Source of the DNA: Acidobacteriota bacterium
GTDB lineage: Bacteria > Acidobacteriota > Terriglobia > UBA7540
Direction of reading: 5' to 3'
Assembly: GCA_021789565.1 (NCBI GenBank)
Contig: JAJYJL010000327.1
Coordinates: forward strand, 1-7,790
DNA: 7,790 nucleotides
The notes under the pieces were generated by a model. It searched no databases. It had not been told where the DNA came from and saw only the letters and a program-made list of their open reading frames with translations. Made by a program: the position numbers and the translations under genes. Below, in pieces: positions 1-4,971 of this stretch (position 1 is its first letter; every line of letters begins with the position of its first letter).

Positions 1-1
1 T

Positions 2-868
2 AACTGGGGACACACAGGAGGCCTGGCGGGCGGCATCGTGCTGGCCCTGCTGATTCCTCCTCCATTGCCCTGGCGGCAATCCAGGTGGATTTTCGCCCGG
101 CTTCCCCAGGCGGTGGTGATTGTTCCCATCGCCATTGTGGCGCTGGCCATGTTCGCCACGGCGGAGCACTATCGAGCCACGCAGAAGGTCACGCGGCTGA
201 TCGCCGAAGGCCGCCGCTTCTGGGCGCAACATCAGGACGACCGCGCCCTCCAGCTTTTCCAGCAGGCGGCGCGCGAATACCCGCGCGATGAACGTCCCTA
301 CGAAGCGCTGGCCGCGATTTACCTCAGCCGGAACCAGTTCAGCAATGCCATCCGCGATTACAGCCAGGCGCTGAGCCTCAGCCCCGGCTCGCCGGCGGCG
401 CAACTGGGCCTGGCGGCCGCCTACGCGCGGGAAGGCCAGCCGGTCAAAGCCCGCAAACTGCTGGAAGCTCTTGTCGGCCAGAATCCCCGGACCTCGGAAA
501 CACAACTGATGCTCGGCGATCTTTGCGCCCGGCAGAAGCTCTATCCGGAAGCCATCCAGCATTACCAGGAAGCCATCCACCTGAAGCCGGACCTTGCCGA
601 GGCCCGCAACAACCTGGCCTGGCTGCTGGCCACCGCCGATGACGCCCGCTACCGCCATCCCGCGGAAGCTCTGGCGGAGGCACAGCAGGCTGTCGAATTT
701 AGCCATTGGAAGGAAGCGGCCTTCATCGATACCCTCGCCGAGGCGCTTTACCAGAACGGCAAATACCAGCAGGCCGTGGAAACACAGAAGAAAGCGCTGG
801 CGCTCGATCCCGGCGATAAAACCATGCAGGAGCACATGGCCAAATACCAGAAGGCCGCCGGGACGTAA
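2..868 (+). CDS. Rhomboid-family intramembrane serine protease with C-terminal TPR repeats (5' end outside window)
   Basis: The reading frame is open from base 2, so the gene begins upstream and the GTG at 38 is probably not its start. The first codons read NWGHTGGLAGG, which matches the last catalytic helix of rhomboid proteases. There the His (bases 11-13) would be the catalytic-dyad His and the glycines pack against it; the Ser-containing helix would lie off the left edge. A proline-rich linker and a second hydrophobic helix (PQAVVIVPIAIVALAMFAT, about bases 104-160) follow. The remaining ~230 residues are helical TPR repeats, clearest around bases 293-394, 497-598 and 710-817, each ending in A-L-x-L-x-P or A-I-x-L-K-P. 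Rhomboids cut membrane-anchored proteins within the bilayer; the TPR tail presumably recruits a partner. The substrate is unknown. Rhomboid identity rests on one motif; the TPR call is firm. Confidence 0.75.
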   Translation, partial: NWGHTGGLAGGIVLALLIPPPLPWRQSRWIFARLPQAVVIVPIAIVALAMFATAEHYRATQKVTRLIAEGRRFWAQHQDDRALQLFQQAAREYPRDERPYEALAAIYLSRNQFSNAIRDYSQALSLSPGSPAAQLGLAAAYAREGQPVKARKLLEALVGQNPRTSETQLMLGDLCARQKLYPEAIQHYQEAIHLKPDLAEARNNLAWLLATADDARYRHPAEALAEAQQAVEFSHWKEAAFIDTLAEALYQNGKYQQAVETQKKALALDPGDKTMQEHMAKYQKAAGT

Positions 869-902
869 GCTTAGAGGGTTGCTGAAGAACCACTTGCGCG
901 AT

Positions 903-1151
903 GTCATCCTAAGGAAGGGCAGTCGCCGCACACGTCATTCTGAGGCCGGCTTTGGGCCGAAGAATCTGCTTTTAGCAGAATGCGGAAAAAGAGCCACCCG
1001 TCATGCTGAGCCCCGCACCTGTCATTCCGAGTGCCGATGGGGTTCATCGGGACAAGGAATCTGCATTGGGGCTCAGGGTAAACTCCGCGAGGCATCTGGC
1101 GTATCTTCGTGAAGACGAACAAAGCAGATTCCTCGCGGCGCTCGGAATGAC
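903..1151. repeat. Cluster of GTCAT-N-CTGAG intergenic repeat units
   Basis: Five copies of an 11-bp core are present: GTCATCCTAAG (903-913), GTCATTCTGAG (934-944), GTCATGCTGAG (1000-1010), GTCATTCCGAG (1021-1031), and one inverted copy, CTCGGAATGAC (1141-1151). Two forward copies are followed 9-22 bases later by a second core, GAAGAATCTGC (959-969) or AAGGAATCTGC (1054-1064), and the inverted copy is preceded by GCAGATTCCT (1124-1133). This looks like a short dispersed intergenic repeat with several partial insertions. No coding function is seen. Similar GTCATTCTGAG...GAAGAATCT sequences are common between genes in Acidobacteriota, which is recalled knowledge and was not checked here. Confidence 0.7.
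1021..1151. repeat. Inverted repeat built from two opposed repeat units
   Basis: The unit at 1021-1064 (GTCATTCCGAG ... AAGGAATCTGC) and the unit at 1124-1151 (GCAGATTCCT ... CTCGGAATGAC) face each other around a 59-base centre. The two ends of each unit pair almost perfectly, so a transcript could fold into a long two-part stem. The first unit is 16 bases longer between its cores than the second. The arrangement resembles a small non-autonomous palindromic element, but no transposase or target duplication is visible. Confidence 0.55.
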
Positions 1152-1166
1152 GGGCGAGGCGCGTAG

Positions 1167-1201
1167 CGTAGACTTCGTGCGGTTCGAAGTCTGCGTTTTT
1201 T
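1167..1201 (+). terminator. Intrinsic terminator
   Basis: The arm CGTAGACTTCG (1167-1177) pairs with CGAAGTCTGCG (1185-1195) over 11 base pairs, including one G-U wobble (1169/1193). The loop is seven bases (1178-1184). Six T residues (1196-1201) follow the stem directly. This is a textbook Rho-independent terminator for plus-strand transcription. It lies about 300 bases past the rhomboid-TPR stop, so it could end that transcript after reading through the repeat cluster. It may also travel as part of the repeat family. Confidence 0.7.
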
Positions 1202-1202
1202 C

Positions 1203-1224
1203 CAACGGATTCACCGAAAACCCG
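1203..1224 (+). repeat. Direct repeat, copy 1
   Basis: CAA-C-GGATTCACCGAAAACCCG matches the segment at 1351-1372 at 21 of 22 bases; the last 18 are identical. After the repeat both copies keep partial similarity (AG-x-GT ... TGCG). Copy 1 follows directly on the terminator T-run. Confidence 0.7.
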
Positions 1225-1245
1225 GAAGGTGTGCGGCATTAGGAG

Positions 1246-1265
1246 GGCACGAGTTTACTCGTGCC
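1246..1265. repeat. Short perfect hairpin
   Basis: GGCACGAG (1246-1253) pairs perfectly with CTCGTGCC (1258-1265) around the tetraloop TTTA. There is no T-run on either side, so it is not an obvious terminator. It lies between the two copies of the 22-bp direct repeat and looks like another small palindromic repeat unit. Confidence 0.6.
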
Positions 1266-1296
1266 ACAAGAGCCCGCCCCATCATAATAATTTCAG

Positions 1297-1343
1297 CCCT
1301 CGCCCTCCGGGAGAGGGTGGCCGCGCCAGCGACCGGGTGAGGG
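1297..1343. repeat. REP-like palindromic element
   Basis: CCCTCGCC (1297-1304) pairs with GGTGAGGG (1336-1343), with one G-U wobble. The intervening bases are themselves partly palindromic (CTCCGGGAG, then GCGCCAGCGACC). The GGGAGAGGGTGG...GGGTGAGGG pattern is a form of intergenic REP-type repeat found in many bacterial genomes. No REP-associated transposase (RAYT) is seen in the window. Confidence 0.55.
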
Positions 1344-1350
1344 ACTTCCC

Positions 1351-1372
1351 CAAGGGATTCACCGAAAACCCG
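1351..1372 (+). repeat. Direct repeat, copy 2
   Basis: CAA-G-GGATTCACCGAAAACCCG is the second copy of the 22-bp repeat at 1203-1224, in the same orientation and 148 bases downstream. The two copies bracket the short hairpin and the REP-like palindrome, so the block could be a duplication boundary or two tandem insertions of one repeat family. Confidence 0.7.
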
Positions 1373-1413
1373 CAGAGTAATGCGCTGAACGCGCACAACT
1401 CTTCAGCACGACC

Positions 1414-2214
1414 TTATTCGTCCCATTTCATCTGCCGCTCAAGCCATTCCAACGCTCCTCGGCTTTTCCTCCAAAGGATGGAGTAAGTGGCCGCGTAATG
1501 AACGGCCTCACTCTCACAACCAAATGTTAATTCCTCCGGCAGCACCTGAGGCAAGGGCCTCTTCCCGAGAAGGAAGGCCGGAACATGGCAATTGCCCCGA
1601 ACTGCAGACCGAAGAAGGTCGCGGGTCCTCTCGCTGTCACCTTCCATGCGAAGCGTAATCAGGAGCCAGGTATAATTCCAATCCGCGGATCCGTCGCCCT
1701 CGTAGAAATTCATGATTTCTACCGCGTCCGAATCTCGATCTTTTCCCAAAAGATAGCGGACGAGCACGTAGCGCACGCCCTGATTATCCCCGGGATTAAG
1801 TCGCAGCATTTCGGAACAGTGCACAATCGCCTCGTCGTGCCGCCCCATCTCCCATAGTGATTCAGCAAGTCCAACCCGGGCTCGCATGTAGGGCCGGGTG
1901 CACAAGAGTCCCCAAAAGTGCCCGACGTCATCTTTGAAGGCTTTTGGCCCGAGCGCCCGTTCCCCTGCCTCAACGCCTTTGGCATAAAGCTCCACTCTCC
2001 GCTTGAGACCCTTGGTCTCGTTTGCAATGATCACATATGCGTCGGCGCAGTCGGGAGAGAGTTTCAGCGCTTTCCTCGCCAGCTCGATGCGTTTTTTGGA
2101 AGAGAGAAACTCCCAGGCGTCCCAGCACAGTTCCTGCGCGGATTCGAGGGCAGTGCGTGGGAGCGTGCCGGAAATGCCAGGTTTGGGAGAATTCGGGTCG
2201 CCTGCTCGCACCAT
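1414..2214 (-). CDS. ST7-like tetratricopeptide-repeat protein
   Basis: This 266-residue soluble protein has no signal peptide or membrane helix. Residues 25-60 (AQELCWDAWEF ... LSPDCADAY) and 86-145 (RALGP ... DDVGHFWGLLCTRPYMRAR ... LRLNPGDNQGVRY) match a TPR-like family related to the human ST7 protein. That match is recognised from memory of the conserved words 'VGHFWG', 'TRPYMRAR' and 'NP-DNQG-RY'. Helical repeats run to about residue 205 and are followed by the conserved HVPAFLLGKRPLP segment (210-222). The biochemical role of the bacterial family is unknown; TPR scaffolds usually bind other proteins. The ATG at 2214 is supported by AGAGG about ten bases upstream. It is the last of three minus-strand frames, 13 bases after the methyltransferase remnant. 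Confidence 0.75.
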   Translation of the reverse strand: MVRAGDPNSPKPGISGTLPRTALESAQELCWDAWEFLSSKKRIELARKALKLSPDCADAYVIIANETKGLKRRVELYAKGVEAGERALGPKAFKDDVGHFWGLLCTRPYMRARVGLAESLWEMGRHDEAIVHCSEMLRLNPGDNQGVRYVLVRYLLGKDRDSDAVEIMNFYEGDGSADWNYTWLLITLRMEGDSERTRDLLRSAVRGNCHVPAFLLGKRPLPQVLPEELTFGCESEAVHYAATYSILWRKSRGALEWLERQMKWDE

Positions 2215-2227
2215 GAAGATCGCCTCT

Positions 2228-2506
2228 TTAAAAGAGTTTCTCCTGTTCGGATTTGCTCTTGCGTTCGGCTTCGGCGAAGGTCGCCTCTCGACCGACGGGG
2301 CCGGTAGGGAATTCGATCTTCCGTCCCGCGAGCAGTTCAGCGATCGTGAGAATTTGCAGGCGCGGATAGCGTCTCGTGCTTGCCGGCTGCATCTTTATTA
2401 TTTTGTTGGACGGGTCGGACGGCTCGTAGAAACCAGCAGACGCGGCTTCGATGAGCATGGGTTTGGTTGGCTCGCGTAGCGTAATCAGATTGTCGACGGC
2501 AACCAC
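2228..2506 (-). pseudogene. C-terminal remnant of a site-specific DNA methyltransferase
   Basis: The 92 codons starting at a GTG contain EPTKPMLIEAASAGFYEP, then YPRLQILTIAELLAGRKIEFP, and finish with a Lys/Glu-rich tail. These words match the extreme C-terminus of large N4/N6-type site-specific DNA methyltransferases (recognised from memory). Everything that makes the enzyme work is missing: there is no SAM-binding FxGxG and no DPPY-type catalytic motif. Upstream the frame reads only 12 more codons before a TGA (2543-2545), and that stretch is occupied by the 3' end of the next gene. The missing N-terminal part is not elsewhere in the window, so this is a truncation rather than a simple interruption. 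GCGGGG just upstream of the GTG and a two-base gap to the preceding stop mean the remnant could still be translated as a small protein. Confidence 0.65.
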
Positions 2507-2508
2507 TG

Positions 2509-3522
2509 TTAACCCCGCTGCGGCAAAGACGTTTTTTGCGCGTCAAGCCTCCGAAAGAGAAGCAGAAGGTAATTCTCTACGGTGATATTCATAACTAGAA
2601 CCGTTTCCTTGGGCGCAAGGAGCCTGTGCGTTGCCGCATCCGAAAGAAGTGTGTAAATGGCACTAAAGAATGCTTCCTCTGGACGAGTGATGAAGTCGAC
2701 GTCGCGCATGTAAGCCCGCCTTGAGCCGTCCTTAACTTCACGTTCGCACCTTCGCCCCGTCATCCTTTCGAGCTCAGAGACCACGACGCGATGGGCTTCG
2801 TCCATTGATGTCCTGATGAGGTCAGCAGCGGTCTTTGCGTCGAAAGGACCGCTACCCTCGAGATAGTCCTTCGCCCGCTTCATTGCTGCCGCCACCACCT
2901 TGGGCACGCCAGGGACTGCAAAAAGGACATCTTCCTCCACCGCTTCTCGCTCGGGCCTTTGTTGAGCCTCCTTTAGGCTAGATGCGAAACGCTCATACTC
3001 GATGTAGTCAATTGTCTTTTCGAGATCCTTCACCGCATCTACAATGCATTGCGGAAATTCGGTTCCGGTAAGCTGACTCCCCTGTGCGTAGGTATAGGTG
3101 ACGCAATAGGCCTTTGCCTGGTCCAGAGTGGCTTGGGCAAGCCGGTTCGCCTTATGGAGCATCGAATAGGAGAGCTCGTTGCACAGATGCTGCGCCCAGA
3201 ACTCCATCGAGGCGGGGGCGTCATTCCATGTCAGGCGCCCGAATACTCTCGCAGGGAGCTCGGCTGTGGGGCCAAACGTGGCTATAGACCGGATTAGGAC
3301 ACGCTGAATGTTGGGAGATATATTGCCAGCAGGTGGAAGCGGTTGGAGCGGCTCGGTGGCAAGAGCGTTCCACATTATTGCAACCATGTCGTTACGAGTG
3401 TCCTCGGTTTGCTTACCCCAAAAAATCTCCAAGAGGTTCGCCGTTTGCTGAATGTCGGAGTAGCCTTTCCGGTGGCCCTCCAGAATCTTATCGACGGTTT
3501 GCTGAGTTTGGTAGAAATCCAT
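2509..3522 (-). CDS. Hypothetical helical protein, function unknown
   Basis: I do not recognise this 337-residue protein. It starts MDFYQTQQTVDKILEGHR, is soluble-looking and mostly helical, and has no signal peptide. A charged middle region (about residues 185-200, EAQQRPEREAVEED) separates two helical halves. The C-terminal half ends with a hydrophobic helix (VMNITVENYLLLLFRRLDA), weakly reminiscent of helical tails in abortive-infection-like proteins. No RxxxxH ribonuclease motif of HEPN proteins is visible, so I make no such call. The ATG at 3522 is preferred over an in-frame TTG at 3609 because the TTG overlaps a TATAAT promoter box. GGGGG lies four bases before the ATG. GC content is visibly lower than in the flanking genes. 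The gene is promoter-proximal in the minus-strand run and sits next to a methyltransferase remnant, which suggests an accessory or defence-type island. Confidence 0.65.
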   Translation of the reverse strand: MDFYQTQQTVDKILEGHRKGYSDIQQTANLLEIFWGKQTEDTRNDMVAIMWNALATEPLQPLPPAGNISPNIQRVLIRSIATFGPTAELPARVFGRLTWNDAPASMEFWAQHLCNELSYSMLHKANRLAQATLDQAKAYCVTYTYAQGSQLTGTEFPQCIVDAVKDLEKTIDYIEYERFASSLKEAQQRPEREAVEEDVLFAVPGVPKVVAAAMKRAKDYLEGSGPFDAKTAADLIRTSMDEAHRVVVSELERMTGRRCEREVKDGSRRAYMRDVDFITRPEEAFFSAIYTLLSDAATHRLLAPKETVLVMNITVENYLLLLFRRLDAQKTSLPQRG

Positions 3523-3608
3523 CGAGCCCCCGTGGGCCAGCCCCGATCCATGAACGCGAACAACCTTGTGACGTTCATCTCCTTGGAGAACAGCGTGGCA
3601 CCCTTTCA

Positions 3609-3636
3609 ATTATAGTTTACCGCGGCACGACTCCAA
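3609..3636 (-). promoter_or_regulatory. Promoter for the minus-strand run
   Basis: On the minus strand TATAAT (3614-3609) is a perfect -10 hexamer. With a 16-base spacer it is preceded by TTGGAG (3636-3631), which matches the -35 consensus at three of six positions. Transcription would begin near 3602 and leave a leader of about 80 bases before the ATG at 3522. Confidence 0.55.
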
Positions 3637-3639
3637 AAT

Positions 3640-3657
3640 GCCGACCTGAAGGTCGGC
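3640..3657. repeat. GCCGACC-TGAA-GGTCGGC palindromic repeat
   Basis: GCCGACC (3640-3646) and GGTCGGC (3651-3657) form a perfect 7-bp stem with a TGAA loop, followed by GCTACG. The sequence has the form of a repeated intergenic motif I associate with Acidobacteriota. It lies just upstream of the minus-strand -35 box, between two divergently transcribed units, so it could act as a DNA-level boundary. There is no T-run to make it a terminator. Confidence 0.55.
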
Positions 3658-3777
3658 GCTACGACAAACTGAGTCACTGCCGCCTAGCAAAGCCTGTGGA
3701 CGGAACGAACCACTTCAGGTAAGATTTTCCCATCATTCCTGTTTGGGGCAGGAAATCAACTCAGTTGGGGGCGAATC

Positions 3778-4833
3778 ATGAGTACATCTTTGGGGCAAAA
3801 CACACCGACTTTTGAAACGCATGCGGCGGTGACGCCGGAGACCATCCTGCAGATCGGTCTGGGATTCTGGGGATCGAAAACGCTTTTGAGCGCGGTTGAG
3901 CTGGGCGTGTTTACGCATCTTGCCCACGGGCCGCTTTCCTGCGACGATCTCACCCAGGCAGCGGGGGTGCATCCTCGCAGCGCACGGGACTTTTTTGACG
4001 CGCTGGTGGCCATGGGCATGCTGAACCGGCACGACGGGCGGTATTCCAACACCCACGAGTCCAACATTTTTCTGGACAAAAACAAGCCCAGCTATATCGG
4101 CGGAATGCTGGAAATGGCCAACGCACGGCTTTACAGCCATTGGGGATCGCTGACGGAAGGCTTGCGGACCGGCAAGCCTCAGAACGAGAACAAAGACAAC
4201 GGTGGAGGAAACACCTTTGATGCACTTTATTCCGATCCCCAGCGCCTGCGAACCTTTCTGAGTGCAATGACCGGGATCAGCATGCCATCGGCCATCGCCA
4301 TTGCCCGCAAGTTCCCGTGGAACAAGTACAACACTTTTGTGGACGTTGGCACGGCGCAGGGCGGGCTGGCCACGCAGGTTGCGCTGGCGCACGACCACGT
4401 CACCGGCAAGGGATTCGACCTGCCCATCGTGCAGCCGATTTTCGAACAATACATCCATTCTTTCGGCCTGCAAAAACGCCTCACTTTCCAGGTCGGCAAC
4501 TTCTTTGAAGACCCGCTGCCGGAAACCGACGTGCTGGTGATGGGACACATCCTGCACGACTGGAACCTGGAAGAAAAAATGATGCTGCTCTCGAAGGCCG
4601 CGAAGGCACTTCCCAAAGGCGGCTCATTGATTGTCTATGAGGCGCTGATTGATGACGAGCGCCGCCAGAACGCCTTTGGCCTGCTGATGAGCCTGAACAT
4701 GCTGATCGAGACTCCGGGAGGATTCGACTATACCGGGGCCGACTGCTGCGGCTGGATGCGTAAAGTCGGATTCAAAGAAACTTATGTTGAACATCTCGTC
4801 GGGCCGGATTCCATGGTGGTGGGAATCAAATAG
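3778..4833 (+). CDS. Plant-type SAM-dependent O-methyltransferase
   Basis: This 351-residue protein has the full two-part layout of the O-methyltransferase family (Pfam Methyltransf_2 with an N-terminal dimerisation winged helix). Residues 20-95 form the winged-helix dimerisation part ([22 protein letters not shown] ... [16 protein letters not shown]). Glycine-rich SAM motif I is VDVGTAQGG at 188-196. GKGFDLP at 210-216 carries the acidic residue after strand 2, and NFFEDPLP at 241-248 follows. GHILHDW at 256-262 holds the likely catalytic base His260, equivalent to the His of the HDW motif in plant caffeate-type enzymes. [15 protein letters not shown] at 278-292 is the later conserved strand. 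The substrate should be a hydroxylated small molecule, aromatic or polyketide-like, but cannot be read from sequence. GGGGG at 3767-3771, six bases before the ATG, supports the start. It appears intact and stands alone, with no pathway partner apparent nearby. Confidence 0.88.
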   Translation: MSTSLGQNTPTFETHAAVTPETILQIGLGFWGSKTLLSAVELGVFTHLAHGPLSCDDLTQAAGVHPRSARDFFDALVAMGMLNRHDGRYSNTHESNIFLDKNKPSYIGGMLEMANARLYSHWGSLTEGLRTGKPQNENKDNGGGNTFDALYSDPQRLRTFLSAMTGISMPSAIAIARKFPWNKYNTFVDVGTAQGGLATQVALAHDHVTGKGFDLPIVQPIFEQYIHSFGLQKRLTFQVGNFFEDPLPETDVLVMGHILHDWNLEEKMMLLSKAAKALPKGGSLIVYEALIDDERRQNAFGLLMSLNMLIETPGGFDYTGADCCGWMRKVGFKETYVEHLVGPDSMVVGIK

Positions 4834-4941
4834 GGGCGCGGAGGCATGTCAGAACAGGGCAAGAATAATAAGAGGAGACCGCCTGGCTTTTAAGAGCTAC
4901 CCGCACTTGGGCCCTTTAGAAGTTGTTCTTGTAAGTGGATC

Positions 4942-4947
4942 GATAAT
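4942..4947 (+). promoter_or_regulatory. Possible -10 box upstream of the multicopper oxidase
   Basis: GATAAT matches the -10 consensus at five of six positions and sits 30 bases ahead of the ACG codon at 4972. The 138-base gap after the O-methyltransferase would accommodate a promoter. No convincing -35 hexamer is seen at the expected distance, so this is weak. Confidence 0.25.
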
Positions 4948-4971
4948 TCTTAATGTTCTGGGAGGGGAGCT

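Noticed and set aside
594..1112. A 172-codon plus-strand frame overlapping the TPR region and the repeats
   Set aside because: Its first two thirds are a shifted reading of the TPR gene and the rest is intergenic repeat sequence.
903..1372. Possible CRISPR array
   Set aside because: The repeats are short, of several kinds, partly inverted and unevenly spaced; there are no uniform spacers and no cas gene.
2509..3522. HEPN-type ribonuclease toxin
   Set aside because: The protein is helical and in a suggestive context, but no R-x4-6-H motif is visible near the conserved-looking C-terminus.
2509..3609. Longer 366-residue version of the hypothetical gene starting at TTG 3609
   Set aside because: The TTG lies inside a consensus -10 box, no ribosome site precedes it, and the extra 29 residues look like leader sequence.
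3733..4557. A 274-codon minus-strand frame opposite the O-methyltransferase
   Set aside because: It is antisense to a gene with complete family motifs, is rich in Arg, His, Gln and Val with no domain pattern, and has no ribosome site.
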